A stretch of 64,000 nucleotides of DNA, taken from Ovis canadensis (lineage: Eukaryota; Chordata; Mammalia; Artiodactyla; Bovidae). Position 1 is the first letter of the stretch; every line of letters starts with the position of its first letter. The stretch covers positions 70,302,501-70,366,500 of the forward strand of contig NC_091263.1 in the NCBI RefSeq assembly GCF_042477335.2, read 5' to 3'. Under the pieces are notes generated by a model that ran no database searches, had not been told where the DNA came from, and was given only the letters and a program-made list of their open reading frames with translations. A program made the position numbers and the translations under genes. This document shows positions 11,113-20,134 of this stretch, in pieces.

Positions 11113-11398
11113 TTGGGGACTTGCCTGGTGGCCCAGTGGTTAAGAACCTGCCTGCCAGTGCAGGGGACATGGGTTCAGCTCCTGGTCTGCGAAAATCACC
11201 CGAGCTGCAAAGCAATTATGGCCAAGCACCACCATGACTGAGGCCGAGTACCGAGAGCCTGCGCCCCATCCACAAGAGAAGCCATTGCAACGAGACGCCC
11301 GAGCACCCCAACTAGAGACCAGCCTCCACCCGAGGAAGCTTGAGACAGCCCGTGTGCAGCAACCAATAAATAAATACATACATTCAAAACAAAAAAAA
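11113..11398 (+). mobile_element. CHR SINE, near full length
   Basis: Head GGGGACTTGCCTGGTGGCCC, GTGCAGGGGACATGGGTTC, the repeated GAGCCTGCGCCCC-type middle, and an AATAAATAAATA plus A-rich tail. This is the long form of the cetartiodactyl CHR SINE. The open frame at 11234-11776 starts inside it and is not a gene. Confidence 0.92.
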
Positions 11399-11849
11399 GG
11401 CTCTCGTGGGTTTCACACTCATGAATCAGATGTAGCTAGACCCCCCATCCATCCCTGGTGTTCCTCAAACTTGTGCAAAGCTCTTGGGCAGCCTCCCCTT
11501 CAGTTGGCTCCACCCCCGTCTCTCCAGCAGGTAACCAGGGCCTGGAGACCTGAGTGTCCTCTCGAGCCCTCCCCACATCTCACCTCTCACAGCCAATCAG
11601 TGACCGATTTATTCCAGCCTTCTAAGGGTGTCCCACATCTCTCTTTTCCTTACTCTCCTACCTCAGGACGGCCCATGACCAGAGAACCACAACCCTTCCT
11701 GGGCAGCTGCAGCGTCCCCCTACTACAGTCCCGTTCCCTCAACTCTGCTCTGCACTCTGAACTTACCCGGGGATGAACCGGGAAAAGTCCGACTTCCTCC
11801 CAGTGGGGCTGGTGGGAGCCACTTCTCCTCCCTCCCCCCAGTCCTGTTC
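11399..11849. other. Single-copy DNA, no gene seen
   Basis: C-rich, pyrimidine-rich text without recognised coding or repeat content. Confidence 0.45.
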
Positions 11850-11861
11850 TTCTTGACCTTG

Positions 11862-12111
11862 CTGCTAAGTCGCTTCAGTCGTGTCCAGCTCTGTGCGACC
11901 CTATAGACGGCAGCCCACCAGGCCCCTGGGATTCTCCAGGCAAGAACACTGGAGTGGGTTGCCATTTCCTTCTCTAATGCATGAAAGTAAAAAGAGAAAG
12001 TGAAGTCGCTCAGTTGTGTCCGACTCTTAGCGACCCCATGGACTGCAGCCTACCAGGCTCCTCCATCCATGGATTTTTCAGGCAAGAGTACTGGAGTGGG
12101 GTGCCATTGCC
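11862..12111 (-). mobile_element. Bov-A2 SINE with perfect target duplication
   Basis: Antisense dimer of Bov-A units. It is bounded by the exact 12-bp direct repeat TTCTTGACCTTG at 11850-11861 and 12112-12123, which fixes both ends and shows an intact insertion. Confidence 0.95.
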
Positions 12112-12123
12112 TTCTTGACCTTG

Positions 12124-12640
12124 GCAGATGCCTGAGTCAGGAAAACAAAAGGAAGCCTTGGGGATGGGCCTTCAGGGTAGAGGGAGAGACTGGAGATATG
12201 CAAAGAGGGCGGCTATCTGGGTTGTGAGGAAAGGCATGTGAGGTCCCGGAGTGCCCCGGGTGGGAGTCCGGCTTCAACCTGCAGAGGAGGTGCCTTTCTC
12301 GAGCTGTGTGACCAGGTGCCCTCACTGGCCAGCCCCAACCCCGTGCCCTCCTCTTGCTGCCACGCAGGACCTTCCACGGCCCCTCCTCCCAGGCCCTTCT
12401 CCCACTCCTCTGTCACCTCCCGGAGAGGACTGAACCCCCCAGAGCCTCTGCCACTCCGGCTTCTCCCTGTGGTTCTCACACCTGCAGTGACTTGCCCTCT
12501 GCCCACTCCTGGCCATGCCCTCTTCACCCTTAAACTGCCGTCCCACGCCTGGGTATTCTGTAAGGTATTCTGTAATATCCATGCCTGGGTACTCTGTAAG
12601 GACGAGGAAGCCGTGTTTCAGGCATCACACAGTTCTGGGG
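12124..12640. other. GC-rich single-copy DNA
   Basis: Overlapping open frames exist on both strands (for example plus 12238-12720, minus 12213-12527) because GC-rich text lacks stops. None has a recognisable domain. A near-repeat GCCTGGGTAYTCTGTAAGG occurs at about 12549 and 12583. Confidence 0.45.
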
Positions 12641-13040
12641 TAGACCTCCAGCCATGCTGTTCACTCGCTGTGAGACCTGAACAAACATTCTGTCTGCCTT
12701 TTTACCCAGAAACTAGATAATCCCTTCCTTGCGAGTCTTTCTGAGGCTCAAATGGTCTTATTTAAAGTGTCTGGCACACACTAAAAGTGAAAAGTGAAGT
12801 CACTCAGTCATGTCCGACTCTTTGCAACCCCTTGGACTGTAGCCTACCATGCTCCGTGGGATTCTCCAGGCAAGAATACTGGAGTGGGTTGCCATTTCCT
12901 TCTCCAGGAGATCTTCCCAACCCAGGGATTGAACCCAGGTGTCCTGCCTTGGACGCAGATGCTTTACCATCTGAGCCACCAGGGAAGCTCTGGCACACAG
13001 TAGGTGCTCAATAAATGTTAGCTCTCTTTCTCAATATTGC
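12641..13040 (+). repeat. MIR split by a Bov-tA
   Basis: MIR text (TCTTTCTGAGGCTCAAATGG, then the tail TAGGTGCTCAATAAATG) is continuous if the SINE at 12781-12988 is removed. Confidence 0.75.
12781..12988 (-). mobile_element. Bov-tA SINE with target duplication
   Basis: Complete antisense Bov-tA: body, then tRNA-like head ending CCACCAGGGAAGC. Exact 11-bp direct repeats TCTGGCACACA at 12770-12780 and 12989-12999 bound it; the target is the MIR tail. Confidence 0.95.
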
Positions 13041-13045
13041 AGGTG

Positions 13046-13250
13046 GAGGTGGCTTTCTGGGTGGCTCAGATGGTAAAGAATCTGCCTGCAATGCAGGAGA
13101 CCCAGGTTCGATCTTTGGATCGGGAAGATCCCCTGGAGTAGGAATGGCAACCCGCTCCAGTATTCTTCCCTGGAGTATCCCATGGACAGACTATAATGAG
13201 CTATGGTCCGTGGGATTGCAAAGAGTCAGACACGACTGAGCACCTTTTAC
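13046..13250 (+). mobile_element. Bov-tA SINE
   Basis: Sense copy: tRNA-like head (GCAATGCAGGAGACCC), GGAAGATCCCCTGGAG, body and GTCAGACACGACTGAGCACC end. Confidence 0.93.
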
Positions 13251-13279
13251 TTTTCTTCTCTTTCCCAATAAATGTTATC

Positions 13280-13472
13280 AGGCTTCCTTGGTGGCTTAGA
13301 CAGCGAAGCATCTGCCTGCAATGCAGGAGACCTGGGTTCTATCCCTGGGTTTGGAAGATCCCCTGGAGAAGGAAATGGTAACCCACTCCAGTATTCTTGC
13401 CTGAAGAATCCCATGGCCAGAGGAGCCTGGTGGGCTACAGTCCGTGGATACTTCTGAGTGACTACCACACAC
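13280..13472 (+). mobile_element. Bov-tA SINE
   Basis: A second sense copy about 30 bp downstream of the previous one. Its body end is diverged (GTCCGTGGATACTTCTGAG). Confidence 0.92.
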
Positions 13473-13639
13473 ACACTCTTTCCCAGACACTAATACATGT
13501 CGGTCCTAATGCTAGAGCCACTGAGCAGCTAGCTAGTCTGTGGGCTGCTACTTGCCTTTCCTTCCTCCCTGACCGCCTGCGACAGGCTAACGTGAGCACG
13601 ATGCTCATGTATTATGTACTGGAAATGCGCTATCACTTA

Positions 13640-13860
13640 CTGGGTGCCTCCTCTGTGTCTGACCTTCCCCAGGTACTTTCTAGACAGTCTCTCAGTGAAT
13701 ATTCACGATGACTGTTGAGGTCAGTGGTATTCATCTCTATCCTACTCCGATCAAGGGGAGGCTCTAACTTCAATAACTTCCCTGAAGTCACAGAGCCAGT
13801 AAGTGACGGAGTCAAGATAGAAAACCAGCCTTCTGGATTCCAAAGCCCATGTCCTCATAC
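13640..13860 (+). repeat. MIR
   Basis: Near-complete MIR: GTCACAGAGCCAGTAAGTG core with GGATTCCAAAGCCCATGTCC 3' side. Confidence 0.75.
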
Positions 13861-13908
13861 ACAGACCACGTTGCTCTCACGAGAGATGCAGTATAAGAAT
13901 AAGAGTAG

Positions 13909-14207
13909 GGACTTCCATGGTGGTAGAGTGGATGAGAATTCGCCTGCCAGTGCAGGGGACACAGGTCTGACCCCTGGTCCAGGAAGACCCCACATGTTGC
14001 CAAGCAACTAAGCCTGTACACCACAACTATTGAGCCCCCAGGCTTCAACTCCCGGAGTCTGAGCGCCCGAGACCCTGCACTCTGCAAGAGGAGAAGCGAC
14101 TGCACTAAGAAGCTCAGGCCCCGCAAGGAAGAGCAGCCCACTTACCGCAGCCAGAGAAAGCCCTCATACAGCAATGAAGACCCAGCGCAGCCCAGAATTT
14201 TTTTTAA
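13909..14207 (+). mobile_element. CHR SINE, near full length
   Basis: Long CHR form: GGGACTTCCATGGTGG head, GTGCAGGGGACACAGG, AGCAACTAAGCCTGT, AATGAAGACCCAGCGCAGCC, T/A tail. Confidence 0.93.
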
Positions 14208-15419
14208 AAAGTAATAGAAACAGTTAACAGTGATTAGCTATTTGCTGGGAATAATAATAACTCTGAACATCTATTAGCTTCAAACTTTGGTAAACACCCT
14301 GTGAACCATTATTCTCCTGTTGTTTTCAAAGAAGAACTGAAGCAAAGGAGGTGAAACCGCCACCTAGATCGCAGAGTGCAATCCATCTCTACAGCGTGTA
14401 GAACACTGCACTCTGCAATCTATATTTTTTCTTCAATAATCATAAGACCCACCACCAAATGAGAGAGGGATGAAGTGGGGAAGTTTTACACATTTTGATG
14501 TTACCTGAGATGTTGCTATCCAAGGGATGGGGGGGAAATCTGAATATGCTCAGTTTGAAAGCCTGTGTGCAGAGACGCTGTTTCCCTGGAGCTCTGTGTG
14601 TGCAGCGGAGGCCACTGCCCCGAAGGATGGGCTAGATCATGAGGGTCGCAAGGAGGGTGGAGGAACCGGGAGACTGAAGTATGTCACCCATCCCTGGAGG
14701 CCTGACAGAGTCAGACGCTGCACAAAGATGAGGAGCAGCCCCAGAGAGCAAGGACAGGCTCTTCCACCCAGCACACAGAACGGACAGCTTGCACAGTCCC
14801 TTGGGAGTATGCCACCATGATGTCACCTTGTTTATTCCCCACGTGGGAACCAGGCCCCTCTGGCGCTTGATTAACTGCCAGCTGCAAAGAGGGAAACGAC
14901 AGTGCTCTTAAACTTATTCTTCAGATCGTCGAGAGAACCCCAGCTAAAAGTCGCTCACAAGTAAATCATAGGGCTGTTTAATCTTTGCTCTGATTCCGCG
15001 ATTTAGAAGCAATTCCGTGTCACTTCCCTTCAATCACCGCGTGTGTGGCACACTTCAGTGTGGTGTGAGAATCATGCATGAAGCCCAACCTGTGTTCACG
15101 GGCATCTCTCACACGCCCACTCACTGAGAAGGTGCTCAGGAGAAGCTGGCGAAGGGTGGGAGAGCCCCTGGGGGCTAGGAAACGAGTCCAGGTGGGGAGA
15201 GGGACATTTAAGAAACAGTTAAAGTTGTATTAGGAGTTTTGGAAGGAAGTGAACAGAGAACCCTGGAGGCCCACAGCATGGGTCTCAGTTCAGTCTTGGG
15301 TGGACAGAGGAGGCTGCCTTGCAGAGTTCATGTCCAGCTGAGGTTGGGGGTGCAGCAAGAGCCTGGGAGGTAACAGAAGAAAAGAAGAGCGTGTACCAAG
15401 GTATAAGCCAGCCAGGTCT
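14208..15419. other. Mostly single-copy DNA
   Basis: A diverged MIR-like piece may cover 14220-14400. The rest, including a plus open frame at 14527-14820, has no recognised content. Confidence 0.45.
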
Positions 15420-15995
15420 GAGGAACAGAGACAAATCCAGGTCCCTGAAGGGCAGAGAGCCAAACGGAGGGCGCTTCTAGGCGAGGAGGAGGCCCAATCA
15501 AGGCAGATGGTAAGGGACTCCTAGGTCACGTTAAGGCATGAATGGTTTTACGGATTTTTGTTTTCAGGGTGATGGAAACGTGCAAGGATTTTAACAGGGA
15601 GGGATGACGGTATCTGCAGTGTGGGGATGGACGGAGGGGCAACGTACCGTGGGGGTGAGGAACCAAGGCGTCCTGGGTGGGGAAAGGGGTGGTGGGGGTG
15701 GAGAGGACTCAACGGTGTGAAAGAGATCTAAGAGGCTAGGGTGAGATTAAAGAGTCTAATGATGGAAAAGCAACCACTTTTCATCTTTCCCACAGCAGAC
15801 ATTCTTCAGGGATCCACCGGCCTGTGTGTCGATTCAGTCGGCTTCTGTCTCTGCCGTTTAGTGGAAGGAGGGATCGCCCACAAGGAGCTTGTGGGTTGAT
15901 CAACGGGCTTCCCTTCTTTGGGCCAACACTTATTGGGCATCTTTCATGTGCGCTACACTGTGCTAGGTGCCAGGAATACAAAGATGTCACCCAGT
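15420..15995 (-). repeat. L2 fragments, antisense
   Basis: Text such as GATGGAAACGTGCAAGGATT, TTTAACAGGGAGGGATGACG and, at 15925-15990, TTATTGGGCATCTTTCATGTG with GTGCTAGGTGCCAGGAATAC, corresponds to the reverse strand of L2/MIR-type 3' sequence. It is diverged and broken into pieces. Confidence 0.55.
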
Positions 15996-15999
15996 CTCT

Positions 16000-16110
16000 A
16001 TTTTTAAGTGGAAAGAGCATTAGAACAGCCAGACATGGATTCAAATTCCCACCTCACCACCTCCTGGGCTCCACGGGAAACAGATGCAACTGAAGTCCTT
16101 TTGGAGCCTC
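16000..16110 (+). repeat. Probable MIR fragment
   Basis: AAGAGCATTAGAACAGCCAG and ATGGATTCAAATTCCCACC resemble the MIR 5' half. Confidence 0.5.
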
Positions 16111-17199
16111 AGCTGGCAGCCCTGGGCTCAGAACACATGGCTTCCAGAGTTGGGGTGTGGGTTACTGAGAAAGTGTGTGGAAAACAAGAGCAGTGTGTAA
16201 CTCAAAAAATATTCATCCCCCCCACCTCCACTCCCGCTCCTCCTCTCTCCAGGGTTAAGTATCTAGACTAAAACTGACTTCTATAAATCAGGTTTGAGAA
16301 AACATTCCCCAGAAGAAAGCCCACACGATGGGCCTAATGATAATATTTCCACAACACACAATGGCAGTCATTCTGGATGGGCCAGTCACTGCCCTCCCAG
16401 GAAGCTTTCCGACAGAAGGAACTGTGTTTTGCTTGGCTCTGTCTTAGCATCGATTTTCCTTATAGACTCTGGGATTCTGGTTCTTGTGCTTAGTTTGAGG
16501 CTGCATTTCCCCTCCTGAGCCCCCACCCTCCCCCATCACAGTCTCTCTGCTTCACTCCTTCCTTCTTCCCTGTACAGGTTTCTTGTGGCCTCCATCCAGA
16601 CCCTTGGGCTCCTAGTCCAAAATCAGGTATCGTGGAGGTGGCTTGGGTCCCCGTGGTGGACTCTCCACCCACCTGGGGGGACGTGCACGTCCAGGCACAA
16701 GTCACTGGAAAGGCTGGCCTTGACCTCAGCCCCTCCGCCTCCCAGGGAAAACCCCTTCATAAGCCACATGTCCAAAGAGCTGTGGATTTCTCAGCCACCT
16801 TTCACAGGTGTGTGTGTGTGTGTGTGTGTGTGCACCTGTGTGAACAAAGAGAACACTCTTCCTTCCCCAGGGGCCCTGAGCTGGCCTTTGCCCTCGCCTC
16901 TCCTGTCACTGAACAAAAGGCTAATTCCTGGTCGCCTCTGCCCGCTCCTCCACTCAGAGCCCTGCCGGCCCATTTATCACTGTGTTCCATTTACACTCCA
17001 CAGAGGTATTTATTATTATGTCTTCTCGTGTGGCTATGTTTTTTCTCTTTCTTTTCATACTGTATCTGCCATTTCATATGTTTGGAGCAGGCGAGAGCCT
17101 CAGAGCATGACCTTACGACATTAGCTTGACCAGAAGCTTCCCAGGCCCTCTGCACACACCTCCGTCAGACCACTCGTTACCTGGGATTAAAAGAGTTTA
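16111..17199. other. Single-copy DNA with (GT)n
   Basis: No gene recognised. Two overlapping plus open frames (16585-17124 and 16632-17129) run through the GT microsatellite and show no domain. Confidence 0.45.
16808..16832 (+). repeat. (GT)n microsatellite
   Basis: About 12 uninterrupted GT units; likely polymorphic. Confidence 0.95.
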
Positions 17200-17278
17200 A
17201 CATGGTTGATTCCACTGCTTGCCTGAAGCCACAGATCAAGTAACAGAGCCAGGATTTAAACTTCAGTCCACTGAATCC
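17200..17278 (+). repeat. MIR fragment
   Basis: GCCACAGATCAAGTAACAG and AGCCAGGATTTAAACTTCAG are MIR core text. Confidence 0.55.
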
Positions 17279-17556
17279 CTGACGGCTCAGCTGGTAAAGA
17301 ATCTGCCTCCAATGCAGGAGACGCCGGTTCAATTACTGGGTCAGGAAGATCCGCTGGAGGAGGGATAGGCTACCCACTCCAGTATTCTTGAGCTTCCCTG
17401 GTGGCTCAGCTGGTAAAGAATCCGCCCACAATGCGGGAGACCTGGGTTCGATCCCTGGGTTGGGAAAGGCTACCCACTCCAGTATTCTGGCATAGAGAAT
17501 TCCATGGACTGTATAGTCCACGTGGTCAGAGACAGACACGACTGAGTGACTTTCAC
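17279..17556 (+). mobile_element. Bov-tA with duplicated tRNA-like head
   Basis: Head 1 (GGCTCAGCTGGTAAAGAATC, GCAGGAGACGCC) is followed by a short body segment GGATAGGCTACCCACTCC with AGTATTCTTG. Then comes head 2 (GCTTCCCTGGTGGCTCAG) and a full body ending ACACGACTGAGTGACTTTCA. Same organisation as the antisense copy at 7690-7902. Confidence 0.9.
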
Positions 17557-18147
17557 TACTGGCTCCAAGGCCTGTTGTTTAGAACACTGAGAAATAAGCA
17601 ACTGGCACAAAAGAGGGGCTCACTTAATGTTTGCTGAGTGGCTTTTCATTAGCCTCCTATTGCCGTCTTGTAGACTTATCATAACCCACCTTTGTTTTCT
17701 CTCCCCTGAGCTACACAATTCCCTCTCTTTAGACATGCAAGGCCAGTGAACACCTAAGTCCTGACCGCCCTTTCTCTGCCCAGAACAAACACTAAAGCGG
17801 GTCAAACTCTCCTGCCGCACGACCCTCCTAACCCAGCACGTCAGACCTTCACTGTTAGCAGATGAACATTTGCCCTCCCCGGGGAGACACACATTCTCCT
17901 TTTATCAACTGAATGTCCTAAATCTCTTGAAAAACGAAACAGGAAAAGTTTATAAAGTAGGTTCATGCAGTGGTCTCCTTCTACTGCTCTGGAATTGTTA
18001 CTTCACGCTCTAACTTTGGCCTAAAACCTGAAAACCAAACACATTTTGGAAATGATATGACTCTGTGGTGCTGGTTATCTGTCAACAGCCTACAACTGAG
18101 AACATTCTCTAATTTCCTACAATGTTACTTATATTTGAAAAAAAGAT
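17557..18147. other. Single-copy DNA, no gene seen
   Basis: No recognised repeat beyond short L2/MIR-like words near 17625; no coding support. Confidence 0.45.
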
Positions 18148-18464
18148 TCTACCCACCTACCAATACAGGGGACACAGGTTTGACCCCTGGTCTGGAAAGA
18201 TCTCACATGTCGGGGAGCAACTAAGCCTGTGTGCCGCAATCACTGAGCCTGTGCCCTAGAGCCTGGGAGCAGCAAGTACTGAGCCCACGTGCCTCAACTA
18301 CTGAAGCTCCAAGCCACAGACCCTGTGCTCCCCAAGAAAAGCCACCATCAGAGTTAGAAACCCACACACCACAGCAGAGCTGCCCCCACTTGCTGCAACT
18401 AGCAAAAAACCAGAAAACATCAACAAAGACCCAGCACAGCCAAAAATAAATGAATGAATGAATA
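18148..18464 (+). mobile_element. CHR SINE, 5'-truncated
   Basis: Starts within the head (CAATACAGGGGACACAGG) and runs through the AGCAACTAAGCCTG middle to AAGACCCAGCACAGCC, ending in an AATGAATGAATGAATA tail. Confidence 0.9.
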
Positions 18465-18489
18465 AGACTCCACTTCTCTGACTTCATTT

Positions 18490-18640
18490 CACACCAAACC
18501 AGTGAGGTGGCTATTTATTATTATTTTACCAATAAGGAAACTGAAGTCCACAGGTTAAGGGACATGGCTAAAGTTGCACAGTAGGTAAGTGGCAGAGCCT
18601 GTAACACAACCCTGATCTTTTCATTTCTGATCTCTTGCCT
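18490..18640 (+). repeat. MIR
   Basis: AAGGAAACTGAAGTCCACAG, TTGCACAGTAGGTAAGTGG and AGAGCCTGTAACACAACCC match the MIR core. Confidence 0.7.
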
Positions 18641-19569
18641 TAGTATATCAGCGCATTTCTACTGTTCTATTGTTTTTCTAAAACAATACTTTTCAAGAGC
18701 TAGAAACACGAATATGATCTCCATGATCATTTTTCTTGCAACATTATCTCTGACTAACAACATAAAACATTCAGAGAATCGCTGATGTTTATTCCTTGAA
18801 GATGGCCAGTTTTTTCTGTTCTGTGGTGTTTTGTTTTGCTTTATCATTGTTTGTCTTTTACACATTTTTGTCTGGTCCTGTGAGCGTCAGAGCTGCTGTT
18901 CTATGTCCTTGGTGCTCAGTGAGGTGTCAGCCCCTGACACACGTTTGCAGAGCTGTCCCAAACAGTGATCCCAGAGGTGACGCAACATGAAAGCCCAGCC
19001 TTGCTTTAAGGCTATGGCGGGGTCCCAAGGCACATAATCCTATGCCTTTCAATAAAAACGACTGAGTGAGTGTACCACCATGTTTGACTTGAGTTGTATG
19101 CAAGCCTTTTTACAGGTCAGACACCACAAATCACAGATTTCTAAAAATACCTCTTGAAGGACAGGTATCCTGTGTTTCATCAAGGAAAACCGCAGTCGTT
19201 GCCGGATCATGATTTGTATGAAATGCTTCGTGACTCAGTCAACCACCAGCTGACCTCAGGATGCAAATCTTAGCTGGCTCCACCCCTCGTGTGGTCTTTC
19301 CACACGGTTTTTGTAGTTTTCATAAAACAATGTTAGCTGGAGCCTCTGCTGTTACAGGCCATTGTTTTCTTGCTTCAGCTGTTCCTCCAGCAGGGCCAGC
19401 AATAGAAGCGGTCCCTCTGGCTCTGGTTAAGCACAAAGCCATTGTCAAGTGCGAACCAAGGACCTGCTGGGCTTGAGGCGTTTAGCATCAGCCCCAGTGA
19501 CCTACAAACATCTGTCAGGGAACAACAGAGTGTCAATCAGCATCCCGGGTGTTACCGTAACAACTGCCT
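18641..19569. other. Single-copy DNA, no gene seen
   Basis: AT-rich then mixed sequence. An AATAAA occurs at about 19050 but no exon or retrocopy body is recognisable upstream. Confidence 0.45.
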
Positions 19570-19785
19570 TACTATGGGGCACGTGCCCCACTGAGGCTTT
19601 CACATGAACTAGTTATACGTGTAATTTTAATCTTCACAACACCGTTGTGGAGGAGATTCTGTAACTTTCTTTTCACAGATAATGAGGTCGAGACTCAAAG
19701 AAGTTAAGAAACGTAGCCAAAGCCACAGGGCTGCAAGAGGTAAAGACGGGATTCTAAACCAGGTCACCTGTGGGTTTCAAATCCT
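19570..19785 (+). repeat. MIR
   Basis: Full-length-like MIR: AATCTTCACAACACCG, CACAGATAATGAGGTCGAGA, AAGCCACAGGGCTGCAAG. Confidence 0.75.
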
Positions 19786-20134
19786 CATGATACCTCACAT
19801 TAAATACTCAGGATGTATGATACACACACACACAGAAGGACACAAGCTGAGTTGAGTTACAGCTGATGTTTGATGTAAGATCATAGTTTGTTAGACATCT
19901 AAACATTTGTCAGTGATTTTGTGGTTTTCTTTCCACCTTTTGGAGTCAATAAACATTTTTGGTGCATCCAATACTTTAGTCAGCTCCTGAAAAATTCATA
20001 GTGTCAGTGACTTAGGCCTGTGGTTTCCAACAAGTGAGAGATGCCATCAAATAGCAACGTCTGAAAGAACAGGGACATGCTGCTCCTGGGACATTCTTAT
20101 TTTGGGAGGAGAGGAACAGGAAAAAGGTCCAGTA
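19786..20134. other. Unassigned DNA
   Basis: AT-rich, includes a short CA run near 19822-19832; nothing recognised. Confidence 0.4.

Noticed and set aside
10992-11776. Plus-strand frames across 10963-11776 as a gene
   Set aside because: They run through a CHR SINE and unrelated flank, so the open frame is accidental.
12213-12720. Long opposing open frames in GC-rich DNA
   Set aside because: Both strands are open over the same bases and neither has a domain or splice context; a composition effect.
13046-13160. tRNA-like sequence that might be a tRNA gene
   Set aside because: It is the tRNA-Glu-derived head of a Bov-tA SINE, joined to a BovB-type body, as in the other copies.
19040-19065. 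AATAAA near 19050 as a gene end
   Set aside because: No exon, retrocopy or conserved coding text upstream; the hexamer is common by chance in AT-rich DNA.
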